This document shows, one piece after another, positions 24,666-33,765 of a stretch of 64,000 nt of DNA (positions within the stretch are counted from its first letter, which is position 1; the number at the start of each line of letters is the position of its first letter). The stretch comes from Nocardioides glacieisoli (GTDB lineage Bacteria > Actinomycetota > Actinomycetes > Propionibacteriales > Nocardioidaceae): the NCBI RefSeq assembly GCF_004137245.1, contig NZ_SDWS01000001.1, positions 186,001 through 250,000 on the forward strand, read 5' to 3'. Below the pieces are notes generated by a model. The model saw only the letters and a program-made list of their open reading frames with translations. It was not told the origin of the DNA and made no database searches. A program made the translations under genes and the position numbers.

Positions 24666-25285
24666 CTGGCCGTGTCGACGTCCGCGCCGTGGAGCTCCGC
24701 GAGCAGGACGGCACCGGCGAGATCGAGCTTCGTCCTCCTCAGCGTGGCCGCAGACAGGTCCACCCCGTCGAGGCTCGCCCCGCGCAGGTCGGCCCGGTCG
24801 AGCACGGTGTCGCGCAGCACGGCCCGGTCCAGGCGCGCGCCGGCGAGCACGGCGAGGGTCAGGTCCGACATGGAGAGGTCCGCCTCGCGCAGGTCGACGC
24901 CGGTGAGGTCGAGCCGCGAGAGGTTGGCCCCGCGGATCGTCACGCCGAGCCAGGATCCACCCGTCACCGTGAGCGGCCGCATCGTGCACTCGCTGAAGAC
25001 GGTGCCGACCAGCTTGCAGCCGTCGAGCGTCGCGTCGAAGAACGACGTGCGCCGGAAGTCGCACGCCACGAACGCCGTCGCCCGGTGCACCGACGCGTTG
25101 AACCGCCCGCCGTGGAACGTGCACCGCTCGAAGATCGCTCCCGAGGTGGACACCTCGCTGAGGTCGACGTCGGTGAAGGTGCAGTCGGTGAAGCGGGCCG
25201 CGCCGAGGTCGTCGCCGTACCAGTCGTCGCCCCGGAAGTGCTGGTCGAGATGGTGGTGTCCGTCGGCTGTCTGGGGGTCGGTCAC
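24662..25285 (-). CDS. Pentapeptide-repeat protein
   Basis: A 207-residue protein (GTG start, MTDPQTADGHHHLDQHFRG) with A(D/N)LxX-type repeats from about residue 30 to the end, for example FTDCTFTDVDLSEVSTSGAIFERCTF, LSRLDLTGVDLREADLSMSDL and RADLRGASLDGVDLSAATL. These form a right-handed square beta-helix. Some family members mimic DNA and protect gyrase (MfpA/Qnr-like), and this length fits that group, but function cannot be assigned from sequence alone. Divergent from the sulfotransferase gene. Confidence 0.88.
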   Translation of the reverse strand: MTDPQTADGHHHLDQHFRGDDWYGDDLGAARFTDCTFTDVDLSEVSTSGAIFERCTFHGGRFNASVHRATAFVACDFRRTSFFDATLDGCKLVGTVFSECTMRPLTVTGGSWLGVTIRGANLSRLDLTGVDLREADLSMSDLTLAVLAGARLDRAVLRDTVLDRADLRGASLDGVDLSAATLRRTKLDLAGAVLLAELHGADVDTAS

Positions 25286-25321
25286 GCGTGCCACCGTATC
25301 CGTGGCGCGACGGATAGGGTC

Positions 25322-25969
25322 ATGCCCGTGATCGCGTCCCACCAGCACCGCTTCATCTTCCTCAAGACCCGCAAGACCGCGGGCACGAGCGTCGAGATCG
25401 CGCTGTCGAAGGCGTGCGGACCGGACGACATCATCACCGAGATCAGCCCCGAGGACGAGAAGCTCCGCCAGGCCGCCGGCGGCCGTCCGCCGCAGAACTT
25501 CGAGTCGCCACCGCTGGAGCGCAAGGCGTACAACCACATGGGCGCCAAGGCCGTGCGCGACCTGGTCGGCGAGCAGACCTTCGCCGACTACTTCACCTTC
25601 GCGATCGAGCGGAACCCGTGGGACGCGGTCGTCTCGCTCTACTTCTGGAAGTACAAGGACCGCGACGAGCTGCCCGACTTCGAGGCCTACGTCCAGGAGA
25701 TCTGGATCGAGCAGCTCGCCAACAACCGCCGGCTCTACCGGATCCGCGGCCAGATGGTGCTCGACCGGGTCCTGCGCTACGAGTCGCTCGACGCAGAGCT
25801 CGGCGAGGTGTGGGACCAGCTCGGCCTGCCCGGCGCACCCGACCTGCCGCGCGCCAAGGGCAACGCACGACCGGCCGGCCACTACCGCGAGCTCTACACG
25901 CCGACGTCGAAGCAGCGCGTGGCCGACGTCTTCGCCGACACGATCGAGGCCTTCGGCTACGAGTTCTGA
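25322..25969 (+). CDS. Sulfotransferase family protein
   Basis: A 215-residue protein with the PAPS-binding 5'-phosphosulfate loop FIFLKTRKTAGTSVEIAL near the N-terminus and the 3'-phosphate motif FTFAIERNPWDAVVSLYFWKYKD around residue 95, typical of Sulfotransfer_2-type cytosolic enzymes. It would transfer sulfate from PAPS to a carbohydrate or lipid. The final 13 bp overlap the opposing gene. Confidence 0.85.
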   Translation: MPVIASHQHRFIFLKTRKTAGTSVEIALSKACGPDDIITEISPEDEKLRQAAGGRPPQNFESPPLERKAYNHMGAKAVRDLVGEQTFADYFTFAIERNPWDAVVSLYFWKYKDRDELPDFEAYVQEIWIEQLANNRRLYRIRGQMVLDRVLRYESLDAELGEVWDQLGLPGAPDLPRAKGNARPAGHYRELYTPTSKQRVADVFADTIEAFGYEF

Positions 25970-26808
25970 CCGGCCAGCAGCCGCTCGCACTCCGCGATCA
26001 TCTGCGCCCGCAGCGGTGCACCGCTCTCGGCGAACCCGCGCTGTGCCTCGACGTACTCCGCCTTGCCCTCCGCCGTCTCGATCCTGACCGGCTCGAAGCC
26101 GAGGTCCGCGAGGTCGTACGGCGCTGCGCGCATGTCGAGCACCCGGATGTCGCGGGCCAGCTCGAAGCAGTCGGCGACCAGGTCGCTCGGGATCATCGGC
26201 GACAGCCGGAAGGCGTGCTTGTAGAGGTCCATCCCGGCGTGGAGACAGCCCGGCTGCTCGAAGGCGGGCCGGTCGTCGCGGCCGGGCTGGAGGGTGTTGA
26301 GCGGGCGCGCGGACGGGGTGAAGAAGCGGAACGCGTCGAAGTGGGAGCAGCCGATCCGGTGCGACTCGACCACCGCGTCGGTGCCCGCCGCACCCAGCCG
26401 CAGCGGCCAGTCGTGGCGTACGTCGTCCGTGCGGTGCACCATCGCCCACTCGTGCAGGCCGAAGCAGCCGAACTGCGGGGCGCGCCCGGCGGTGGCGCTG
26501 AGAAGCGTGCGGAGCTGGGTGAGCAGCGGACGCTGCGACTCGACGTACGCCGTCGTGACCGCGACCGGGTCGCCGCCGTAGCCCTTCAGCGAGGCGTACT
26601 CCCCGGCCTCCTCCAGCGCGACCCCGAACCCCGGGTGCCACCGCCGCAGCTGGGCAGGGCGGTGGGAGTAGTAGGTGAAGAGGAAGTCGTGGACCGGGTG
26701 GTTGACCTTCTCGGCCCGGCGGGCGAGGTGCGGCTCGACGAACGTGTCGACCCGTGCCGCGTGGGCGTCGGCCCGCGCACGCCACTCGGCCGCCACCAGA
26801 ACCTTCAC
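25957..26808 (-). CDS. Conserved actinobacterial protein, often labelled 3-methyladenine DNA glycosylase
   Basis: A 283-residue protein (GTG start, MKVLVAAEWRARADAHAARV). It has many conserved His/Trp/Tyr residues: NHPVHDFLFTYYSHRPAQLRRWHPGFG, CFGLHEWAMVHR, IGCSHFDAFRFFTPSARPLN, EQPGCLHAGMDLYKHAFRLSP and FELARDIRVLDMRAAPYDL. These motifs suggest a metal- or heme-binding enzyme; no helix-hairpin-helix of a DNA glycosylase is visible, so the database label is doubtful. Divergent from the decarboxylase gene by 46 bp. Confidence 0.7.
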   Translation of the reverse strand: MKVLVAAEWRARADAHAARVDTFVEPHLARRAEKVNHPVHDFLFTYYSHRPAQLRRWHPGFGVALEEAGEYASLKGYGGDPVAVTTAYVESQRPLLTQLRTLLSATAGRAPQFGCFGLHEWAMVHRTDDVRHDWPLRLGAAGTDAVVESHRIGCSHFDAFRFFTPSARPLNTLQPGRDDRPAFEQPGCLHAGMDLYKHAFRLSPMIPSDLVADCFELARDIRVLDMRAAPYDLADLGFEPVRIETAEGKAEYVEAQRGFAESGAPLRAQMIAECERLLAGQNS

Positions 26809-26854
26809 TGGAATGAGGCTAGTGCGTGGGCGGACCGGGGCGGACACTGACGAG

Positions 26855-28219
26855 ATGATCGACCGCAGCGCCGGCCTCGACCGCGCCCACGCCCTCACCC
26901 TCGAGTGGCTCGACTCGCTCGCCGACCGTCCGGTGCCGCCGCGACTGACCAGCGAGGAGATGGTGGAGCGCCTCGAGCGGGTGCTGCCGGACGGCCCGAC
27001 CGACCCGGCAGCCGTCGTCGACGAGCTCGCGGCCGCCTGCGACCCCGGCCTGACCGCGATGCCGGGCGGTCGGTTCTTCGGCTTCGTCATCGGCGGCACC
27101 CATCCCGCCGCCCTCGCCGTCGACTGGCTGGTCAGCGCCTGGGACCAGAACACCGGCCTGCGCATGCTCACGCCCGCCCACTCGGCGATCGAGGAGGTCG
27201 CCGAGTCGTGGCTGCTCGACCTGCTGGGGCTCCCGGACGAGAGCGCGGTCGGCTTCGTCACCGGCGGCACGATGGCGAACTTCACCTGCCTCGCCGCCGC
27301 CCGCGACGAGGTGCTGCGCCGCGCGGGCTGGGACGTCGCGGCGGACGGCCTGCTCGGCTCGCCCGGCGTACGCGTCCTCGTCGGCGCCGAGCGGCACGAC
27401 ACCATCGACCTCGCGCTGCGCTACCTCGGGCTCGGGGCGCCCGAGGCGGTGGCGGCCGACGACCAGGGTCGGATCGAGGCCGCCGCGCTGACGGCTGCCC
27501 TCGAGGCAGGCGACGGACGGCCGACGATCGTGTGCCTCCAGGCCGGCAACGTGCACTCCGGTGCCTTCGACCCGTTCGTGGAGACGATCGCTGCGGCCCA
27601 CGACGCGGGAGCCTGGGTGCACGTGGACGGTGCCTTCGGGCTCTTCGCCGCAGCCTCGGCCGCCCGCCGCCACCTCACCGCGGGCTTCGAGGCCGCCGAC
27701 TCGTGGGCGACGGACGCCCACAAGACGCTCAACGTGCCCTACGACTGCGGGCTCGCGATCGTCCGCGACCGGGCGGCGCTGCGGGCGGCGATGGGCATGC
27801 ACGGCGACTACCTGATCTTCGACGTCGCGGGCGAGCCGATGGACAAGGTCCCGGAGATCAGCCGGCGCGGGCGGGCGTTCCCGGTCTGGGCGGTGCTGCG
27901 GTCGCTGGGGCGTGACGGCGTGGCCGCGCTGGTCGACGGCTACTGCACGCATGCGCGCGCCTTCGCCGACGGGATCGCGGCCATCGAGGGGGCCGAGGTG
28001 CTCAACGACGTGGAGTTCACCCAGGTGTGCGCGGCCTTCGGCGACGACGACGCCACCCGTGCCGTCGTCGAGGCGATGCTCGCCGACGGCACCGCCTGGA
28101 CCACCGGCTCGCGGTGGCGCGGCCGCGCGGTGCTGCGCGTCAGCGTGAGCAACTGGTCGACGACCACCGCTGACGTCGAGGCCGCTCTCGATGCGCTGGG
28201 GCGTGCGGCCCCTCGATAG
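26855..28219 (+). CDS. PLP-dependent group II decarboxylase-like protein
   Basis: A 454-residue fold-type I enzyme of the aromatic-amino-acid/glutamate decarboxylase group. Visible are [42 protein letters not shown] (phosphate binding), [25 protein letters not shown] with the PLP aspartate, and the PLP lysine in [17 protein letters not shown]. Substrate is uncertain; many actinobacterial members act on aromatic amino acids or are uncharacterised. An FAH-family gene follows 9 bp later. Confidence 0.88.
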   Translation: MIDRSAGLDRAHALTLEWLDSLADRPVPPRLTSEEMVERLERVLPDGPTDPAAVVDELAAACDPGLTAMPGGRFFGFVIGGTHPAALAVDWLVSAWDQNTGLRMLTPAHSAIEEVAESWLLDLLGLPDESAVGFVTGGTMANFTCLAAARDEVLRRAGWDVAADGLLGSPGVRVLVGAERHDTIDLALRYLGLGAPEAVAADDQGRIEAAALTAALEAGDGRPTIVCLQAGNVHSGAFDPFVETIAAAHDAGAWVHVDGAFGLFAAASAARRHLTAGFEAADSWATDAHKTLNVPYDCGLAIVRDRAALRAAMGMHGDYLIFDVAGEPMDKVPEISRRGRAFPVWAVLRSLGRDGVAALVDGYCTHARAFADGIAAIEGAEVLNDVEFTQVCAAFGDDDATRAVVEAMLADGTAWTTGSRWRGRAVLRVSVSNWSTTTADVEAALDALGRAAPR

Positions 28220-28228
28220 GGTCGGTGC

Positions 28229-29056
28229 ATGCGCATCTGCAGGTTCAGCACGGGCGAGGAGCCGCGCTTCGGCGTCGTCACCGGGGAGGTCGACGAGTTC
28301 GGCCAGCCCGCCGAGGACTCGGTCGTCGTTCCCCTCGCCGGCGACCCGCTCTACGTCGGCATCAAGCTCATCGACGAGGAGCACAAGCTCAGCGACCTAC
28401 GACTCCTCGCGCCGGTGATCCCGCGCAGCAAGGTGGTCGGAATCGGCCGCAACTACGCCGCGCACGCCGCCGAGATGGGCAACGACGTGCCCGACGAGCC
28501 GCTGATGTTCCTCAAGCCCAACACGACCGTCGTCGGTCCGGGCGACCCGATCTTCTACCCGCCGCAGACGAGCAACCTGCACTACGAGGGAGAGCTCGCC
28601 GTCGTCATCGGCCGCATCTGCCGCGACGTCCCGGTCGAGCAGGCCACCGACGTCATCTTCGGCTACACGATCGCCAACGACGTGACCGCGCGCGACCTCC
28701 AGCGCTCCGACGTGCAGTTCACCCGCGCGAAGGGCTTCGACTCGTTCTGCCCGGTCGGGCCGTGGATCGAGACCGACCTCGACCCGCACGCCTTCAACGA
28801 GGGCCGCCAGGTGCAGACCTACCTCAACGGCGACCTCGTCCAGGACGGCTCGACCGCCGACATGATCTTCGATGTGCCGACCCTCGTCGCGCACGTGTCC
28901 TCGGTGATGACGCTGCTCCCCGGCGACCTCATCCTCACCGGCACCCCGGAGGGTGTCGGCCCCATGCAGGTCGGCGACGAGGTCGAGATCTCGATCGCCG
29001 GCATCGGCGCCCTGACCAACCCCGTCGCCCTCCGTTCCCCGAACCCCGGAAGCTGA
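28229..29056 (+). CDS. Fumarylacetoacetate hydrolase-family protein
   Basis: A 275-residue protein with an N-terminal cap ([20 protein letters not shown]) and the catalytic FAH fold: [36 protein letters not shown], metal ligands in [11 protein letters not shown] and [13 protein letters not shown], and [15 protein letters not shown]. Such proteins hydrolyse or decarboxylate 2-oxo acids (2-hydroxyhepta-2,4-diene-1,7-dioate isomerase-like or oxaloacetate decarboxylase). In actinobacteria this gene commonly sits directly before gltX, as here with an 8-bp gap. Confidence 0.92.
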   Translation: MRICRFSTGEEPRFGVVTGEVDEFGQPAEDSVVVPLAGDPLYVGIKLIDEEHKLSDLRLLAPVIPRSKVVGIGRNYAAHAAEMGNDVPDEPLMFLKPNTTVVGPGDPIFYPPQTSNLHYEGELAVVIGRICRDVPVEQATDVIFGYTIANDVTARDLQRSDVQFTRAKGFDSFCPVGPWIETDLDPHAFNEGRQVQTYLNGDLVQDGSTADMIFDVPTLVAHVSSVMTLLPGDLILTGTPEGVGPMQVGDEVEISIAGIGALTNPVALRSPNPGS

Positions 29057-29064
29057 GCACCGCC

Positions 29065-30516
29065 ATGTCGTCGCCCGTCCGCGTCCGTTTCTGCCCCTCG
29101 CCCACCGGCTCGCCGCACGTCGGCCTGGTCCGCACCGCCCTCTTCAACTGGGCCTTCGCACGCCACCACGGCGGCCAGATCGTCTTCCGGATGGAGGACA
29201 CCGACCGCGAGCGCAGCACCCAGGAGTCCTACGACGCCATCGTCGACCTCTGGCGCTGGCTCGGCCTCGACTGGGACGAGGGCATCGAGGTCGGCGGCCC
29301 GCACGGCCCCTACAAGCAGAGCGAGCGCGGCGACATCTACCGCGACGTCCTCGCCCGGCTGCGCGACTCGTCCTACTCCTACGACTGCTTCTGCACCAAC
29401 GACGAGGTCACCGCCCGGCGGCAGGCGTCCGGCTCCAAGATGCAGGGGTACGACGGCTTCTGCCGCGAGCTGTCCGACGAGCAGCGCGCCGCCTTCGAGG
29501 CCGACGGCCGCTCGCCGATCGTGCGGTTCCGGATGCCCGACGGCTCGATCACCTGGAACGACGCGGTCCGCGGAGACATCACGTTCGAGACCGAGAACGT
29601 CCCCGACTTCGCGCTGTCGCGCGCCAACGGCGACCCGCTCTACACGCTGGTCAACCCGGTCGACGACGCGCTGATGGGGATCACCCACGTCCTGCGGGGC
29701 GAGGACCTGCTCTCCAGCACCCCGCGCCAGCTCGCACTGTTCGAGGCACTCGTCGCCCTCGGCATCGCCCGGGAGGTGCCGATCTACGGGCACCTGCCCT
29801 ACGTGATGGGCCAGGGCAACAAGAAGCTCTCCAAGCGCGACCCCGAGGCACACGCGTTGGCCTACCGCGAGCAGGGCTTCCTGCCCGAGGGCCTGCTCAA
29901 CTACCTCGCGCTGCTCGGCTGGGCGATCGCTGCCGACCGCGACATCTTCTCGATGCAGGAGATGCTCGAGGCGTTCGACATCCAGGACGTCAACCCCAAC
30001 CCGGCGCGCTTCGACCTCAAGAAGGCCGAGGCGATCAACGCCTCGCAGATGCGGCTGCTCTCGGTGGAGGACATCACCCACCGTGCGCTGCCGTTCCTCA
30101 AGGAGGCGGGCGTGGTCTCCGACCCCGTGTCGGATGCCGACGCGCAGCTGCTCGAGCTGGCGATGCCGCTCGTGGCCGAGCGGATCAACAAGCTCACCGA
30201 GGCCGCGCCGATGCTCGACTTCCTCTTCGTCGACGAGGCCGACTTTGTGCGCACCGACGAGCTCGACGACACGGCCAAGGGCGTCGTGAAGGCGGCCCAC
30301 GACGCCGTCGTCGGGCTCGACACCTGGAGCACCGCGGCCATCGACGAGGCGCTGCGGGGCAAGCTCATCGACGAGCTCGGCCTCAAGCCGCGCCTCGCCT
30401 TCGCCCCGGTCCGGATCGCGGTGAGCGGCAAGAAGGTGAGCCCGCCGCTCTTCGAGTCGATGGAGCTGCTGGGCCGGGACCGGTCGATCGCGCGGCTCCG
30501 GTCGGCGTTGGGCTGA
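29065..30516 (+). CDS. gltX: Glutamyl-tRNA synthetase (non-discriminating type expected)
   Basis: A 483-residue class I synthetase. The HIGH equivalent is [17 protein letters not shown] and the KMSKS equivalent is [12 protein letters not shown]; a Rossmann fold, stem-contact fold and anticodon-binding helices follow in the usual order. It charges tRNA-Glu, and probably also tRNA-Gln for the GatCAB route, as in most actinobacteria. tRNA-Gln and tRNA-Glu genes follow within 1.4 kb. The synthetase is separated from the CPBP gene by 4 bp. Confidence 0.97.
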   Translation: MSSPVRVRFCPSPTGSPHVGLVRTALFNWAFARHHGGQIVFRMEDTDRERSTQESYDAIVDLWRWLGLDWDEGIEVGGPHGPYKQSERGDIYRDVLARLRDSSYSYDCFCTNDEVTARRQASGSKMQGYDGFCRELSDEQRAAFEADGRSPIVRFRMPDGSITWNDAVRGDITFETENVPDFALSRANGDPLYTLVNPVDDALMGITHVLRGEDLLSSTPRQLALFEALVALGIAREVPIYGHLPYVMGQGNKKLSKRDPEAHALAYREQGFLPEGLLNYLALLGWAIAADRDIFSMQEMLEAFDIQDVNPNPARFDLKKAEAINASQMRLLSVEDITHRALPFLKEAGVVSDPVSDADAQLLELAMPLVAERINKLTEAAPMLDFLFVDEADFVRTDELDDTAKGVVKAAHDAVVGLDTWSTAAIDEALRGKLIDELGLKPRLAFAPVRIAVSGKKVSPPLFESMELLGRDRSIARLRSALG

Positions 30517-30520
30517 CGCG

Positions 30521-31522
30521 ATGCCAGCTCAGCTGACGCCGGACTTCCGGCCGCAGTACCACCAGTTGCACCGCGTCGGACGGCCCGGAGTGTGGCGCTC
30601 GTTGGTCGGCGCCGTACTGCTCCTGGTCCTGGTGTTCGCGATCGTGCCGGCGTTGGTCGGAGTGGTGGCCCTGGTGGTGCTGGTGGCCAGCGGGCGGTCC
30701 ACGAGTGAGGCGTCGGCAGTGCTCGACGTCACCGCAGAGGTCACCCCGGCTGGGCTCGCGGTGCTCAACATCGTGCTGGCCTCGGCCATCCCGTCCACCT
30801 TCGCTGTCGCATGGGTGCTGCACCGGCTCAAGCCCCGCTGGATCTCCTCCGTGGCTCCTCGGCTGCGGTGGCGCTACCTCCTGCTCTGCGTCCCGGTCGC
30901 GGTCCTGGCGCTCCTCGCCTCCCTCGCCGTCGGTCTCCTGCTTCCCCTGGCACCCGGAGAGGCCCCGACCGGAGGGCTCAACGAGTTCACCGCGCGGACG
31001 CGCGACTTCGTGCTCGTGATCCTGCTCCTCACTCCGCTCCAGGCGGCGGCGGAGGAGTACGTCTTCCGCGGCTACCTGGCGCAGGCCTTCGGCGCGCTGG
31101 TGTGGGCGCGCCGTGGCTCGCAGGCCCTCGCCGTGCTGGGGCCGGCTCTCGTCTTCGCGTCCTTCCACGGCTTGTCGCAGGACCTTCCAGTCTTCTTCGA
31201 CCGCTTCGCCTTCGGTGTCGTCGCCGGCATCCTCGTGATCCGCACCGGGGGCCTGGAGGCGGCCATCGCGATGCACGTGCTCAACAACTTCTTCGCCTTC
31301 GGCCTGGCGCTGGCGTTCGGTGACATGACGACGGCGCTGAACGCCTCCGGTGAGAGCAGCTGGTGGACGATCCTGTCCACGCTGACCCAGTCGCTGGTCT
31401 TCCTCGTGTTGGCCAGCTGGGTCGCCGGCAGGATGGGCCTGGTCAACGTGGGGCCGCCGGTCGGGGTGACCGCGGCGCCTCCGTCGGACCCCATTTTGGC
31501 TGCCCCACCTCCGCGCGTGTAA
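30521..31522 (+). CDS. CPBP (CAAX/Abi) family intramembrane metalloprotease
   Basis: A 333-residue protein with about eight hydrophobic segments and the Abi/CPBP motifs in order: EEYVFRGYLAQAF (EExxxR), FASFHGLSQDL (FxxxH) and AAIAMHVLNNFFAFGLAL (HxxxN). A cytoplasmic N-terminus PQYHQLHRVGRPGVWRSLVGA and a Pro-rich C-tail flank the membrane domain. Likely an intramembrane protease or bacteriocin-immunity-like protein. It follows gltX and precedes the tRNA genes. Confidence 0.9.
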   Translation: MPAQLTPDFRPQYHQLHRVGRPGVWRSLVGAVLLLVLVFAIVPALVGVVALVVLVASGRSTSEASAVLDVTAEVTPAGLAVLNIVLASAIPSTFAVAWVLHRLKPRWISSVAPRLRWRYLLLCVPVAVLALLASLAVGLLLPLAPGEAPTGGLNEFTARTRDFVLVILLLTPLQAAAEEYVFRGYLAQAFGALVWARRGSQALAVLGPALVFASFHGLSQDLPVFFDRFAFGVVAGILVIRTGGLEAAIAMHVLNNFFAFGLALAFGDMTTALNASGESSWWTILSTLTQSLVFLVLASWVAGRMGLVNVGPPVGVTAAPPSDPILAAPPPRV

Positions 31523-31595
31523 CGTTCGGGATCGGTTCCGCGAGGAATCATGTGGTGGTCAGGACGATTGCAACGCCGTCGGACTGATACCCCCA

Positions 31596-31667
31596 TGGGG
31601 TATGGTGTAATTGGCAACACGGCTGGTTCTGGTCCAGTTGTTCTAGGTTCGAGTCCTAGTACCCCAG
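31596..31667 (+). tRNA. tRNA-Gln (CUG)
   Basis: The acceptor stem TGGGGTA pairs with TACCCCA, discriminator G. The anticodon arm is GCTGG-TTCTGGT-CCAGT with anticodon CTG at loop positions 34-36, and the T-arm is CTAGG-TTCGAGT-CCTAG. The 3' CCA is not encoded. Confidence 0.95.
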
Positions 31668-31769
31668 CGAATCCGGTCCCCCGGGACAGGATTTGGTGCG
31701 GATCTCCATCCTTGGATAGAGTTTCGCCCGCTGCTTCCGAGCAGTCAGCATCATGAGCACGACATGCAA

Positions 31770-31842
31770 GCCCCCGTCGTCTAGCGGCCTAGGACGTCGC
31801 CCTCTCACGGCGGTAACGCCGGTTCAAATCCGGTCGGGGGTA
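31770..31842 (+). tRNA. tRNA-Glu (CUC), integration target
   Basis: The acceptor GCCCCCG pairs with CGGGGGT (terminal G-U), discriminator A. The anticodon loop CTCTCAC gives anticodon CTC, and the T-arm is GCCGG-TTCAAAT-CCGGT. The 3' 47 bases of the gene are part of the 48-bp repeat that is duplicated at 46893-46940, so the mobile element uses this tRNA as its attachment site and restores it at the left end. The integrase gene ends inside it on the opposite strand. Confidence 0.96.
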
Positions 31843-33102
31843 CGGCACCGAATTGGGGTCCTGACCAGCGGAAACGCTGGACAGGGCCCCTTCGGCATTT
31901 TGACCCACATCGGGCTGGGGCAACACTGGGGCAACAGCAGGATCGGCCTGGTCAACGATATGAAGCCGGGTACGACGCTCGCGCGCTGCGTCGCGGGCCC
32001 GGCCCAGCGCATCGCCGACCTCGTCGAACCGGTCCTCGAAGAGGTGACCGTAGGTGTCGAGGGTCATCGACGCCGAGCCGTGTCCCAGCATCTGCTGCAC
32101 GACCTTGACGTCGGCACCGCTGGCGATGGCTAGGCTCGCGGCCGTGTGCCTGAGCTCGTGCGGGTGGAGGTCGGGCACGCCGATGGCTCGGGCCGCTGTA
32201 CTGAATGCGGTGTGAAAGGTGCCCACCCGCAACGGCTGACCGTTGCGGATGCCAGCGAACACCAGGTCGTCCAGCTGCTTGCCCTCGATGTGGCGCCCGA
32301 GATCGCTGGCGAGGAACTGGGGGATCGGGACCTCGCGTCGCTGATGGGTCTTGGGAGTGCCCCAGACAAGCCCCAGCCCCTGAACGGGCGTCACCGACTC
32401 GGCGATGATGGCGCGGTTGCGGCGAAGGTCGAGCCTGCTGACCCGCAGCGCGGCCATCTCGCCGAAACGGACGCCGGTGTAGCCCAGGAACAGCACGACA
32501 AGCCGGTAAGTCTCGTTCGCTCGAGTGTCGAGGCTGCTGTGCTTGCTCGGATCATGGGGGTAGCCGGCCGCAGTTGCGAGGTCTTCGACCTGCTCATGTG
32601 TCAGGTAGCGGTGCTCGGGCTTGCGCACGCGCGGCAGGTTCACGCCACCAGCGACGTTGCGCGCCAACCGGGCGTCCTTGACGGCCATGTCGAGGATGAG
32701 GCTGAGCACGCGGTGGATCTTCTGGACGGTGGCGGGGGAGCGATGCAGCGCGAGTTCGCTGACCCACGCCTGTACGTCGCCGTGTGAGACGTTCGCGAGC
32801 CTGACGCGGTCCCACCTCGGGTGGACGTGCGTGCGCAGGATGCCCGCGTATCGCGACCGCGTGGTCGGCTTGAGGTGTGCTTGCCCCTCCAGCCAGAGTT
32901 CCGCCCACTCTCCGACGGTCACCTTCGCGAGCGCCGGGTCGACATAGGTGCCGGTGACCTTCGCGTTCTCGATACTGGCGAGAAATCGCTCGGCGTCGAC
33001 CTTGCGCGCGAAGGTCCTGTTGCGCTGGGCGCCCGCCGGGGTCCGATAGTGCGCGCGCCACGACGTTTGTCCGCTGCGCATGCGTTTCTCGATGCTAGCC
33101 AT
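31789..33102 (-). CDS. int: Tyrosine site-specific integrase of the mobile element
   Basis: A 437-residue phage-type integrase: an N-terminal arm-binding region (MASIEKRMRSGQTSWRAHYR), a SAM-like core-binding domain (KVTVGEWAELWLEGQAHLKPTTRSRYAGIL) and a catalytic domain with Arg in YTGVRFGEMAALR, HPHELRHTAASLAIASG (HxxR), MLGHGSASMT and the nucleophile Tyr in TLDTYGHL. The ATG at 33102 has a GGAGGAAGGAG site 7 nt upstream. The last codons (ending RRYRRERATS) are read antisense through tRNA-Glu and attL, so the C-terminus depends on whether the element is integrated. It lies downstream of the excisionase gene. Confidence 0.95.
   Translation of the reverse strand: MASIEKRMRSGQTSWRAHYRTPAGAQRNRTFARKVDAERFLASIENAKVTGTYVDPALAKVTVGEWAELWLEGQAHLKPTTRSRYAGILRTHVHPRWDRVRLANVSHGDVQAWVSELALHRSPATVQKIHRVLSLILDMAVKDARLARNVAGGVNLPRVRKPEHRYLTHEQVEDLATAAGYPHDPSKHSSLDTRANETYRLVVLFLGYTGVRFGEMAALRVSRLDLRRNRAIIAESVTPVQGLGLVWGTPKTHQRREVPIPQFLASDLGRHIEGKQLDDLVFAGIRNGQPLRVGTFHTAFSTAARAIGVPDLHPHELRHTAASLAIASGADVKVVQQMLGHGSASMTLDTYGHLFEDRFDEVGDALGRARDAARERRTRLHIVDQADPAVAPVLPQPDVGQNAEGALSSVSAGQDPNSVPYPRPDLNRRYRRERATS
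31796..31843. other. attL: left 48-bp attachment repeat
   Basis: This 48-bp sequence, starting GTCGCCCTCTCACGGCGG, is repeated exactly at 46893-46940. It covers the anticodon arm to the 3' end of tRNA-Glu plus one base. The left copy completes a functional tRNA gene. Confidence 0.95.
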
Positions 33103-33159
33103 GGTGGTGCTCCTTCCTCCGGGCTTCATCGTCGCTCGGGGATGTGACAGTGGCTCGTC

Positions 33160-33390
33160 TCATCGGCGGTCCTGTGGACGGTTGGTCTGTTCGGTGAGCC
33201 AGAGGACCAGGTCGGCTCTCCAGTAGCGGACGTGGCGGCCGACCTTGAAGGACCGGGGTCCGCAGCCGAGGTGGCGCCAGTAGCGCAGGGTGCCTTCGGG
33301 GACGCGGAGGAAGCGGCAGGCTTCCTGGAGGGTGAGCAGGTCGTCGCGGGAGTTCTGGCGGGGGCCTGGGACGTTGGGTTGTGCGGACAT
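33160..33390 (-). CDS. xis: Excisionase-like helix-turn-helix protein
   Basis: A 76-residue protein with a MerR/excisionase-type winged helix: LLTLQEACRFLRVPEGTLRYWRHLGCGPRSFKVGRHVRYWRADLVLWLTEQ. The ATG follows GAGGAGGACCCC. It lies 57 bp upstream of the integrase ATG in the same direction. It should bend DNA at the attachment site and direct excision, and might regulate the int promoter. Confidence 0.88.
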   Translation of the reverse strand: MSAQPNVPGPRQNSRDDLLTLQEACRFLRVPEGTLRYWRHLGCGPRSFKVGRHVRYWRADLVLWLTEQTNRPQDRR

Positions 33391-33765
33391 GGGGTCCTCC
33401 TCGTGGATGGTTCCGACGACGTTCGATGCCGGTCGTGGTGGGTGGTTGTCTGCGATCGATGGGTACGTGTCAGTTCCCACGGTGAGCGCCGGGGGCACCA
33501 ATTCACGCCCGGCCTGGCCCGCCCGTCCCCGGGACGGGCGTCCCTGTCTGGCGGCGTCTTCGCAGTTCAGGCGCCGCCCGTCCGAGAGTTTCAAGAATTC
33601 ATTCGCATGCTCCTCGCTGGGTGTCGTCGTGAACGACCCGTATGCGTTTAACAGCATCGGCTCTCAGGTACGCCGGAATCAGGGGGGAACCTGAGGTGGG
33701 AACCTCCCCGGGACGGCGTTTGCGCAGGTCAACAGGTTCCCCCACTCGTTGGCTGGACCGGCTTG
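33391..33765. promoter_or_regulatory. Control region between relaxase and excisionase with several inverted repeats
   Basis: No gene is seen. GCCCGTCCCCGGGACGGGC (33521-33539) is a perfect palindrome. GGGGGAACCTG (33683-33693) is the exact reverse complement of CAGGTTCCCCC (33733-33743), with a further GGGAACCT at 33699-33706 between them. The sequence AACCTGAGGT at 33688-33697 recurs in a palindrome upstream of the relaxase at 36637-36649. These are candidate binding sites for excisionase, integrase arms or a regulator. Confidence 0.6.
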
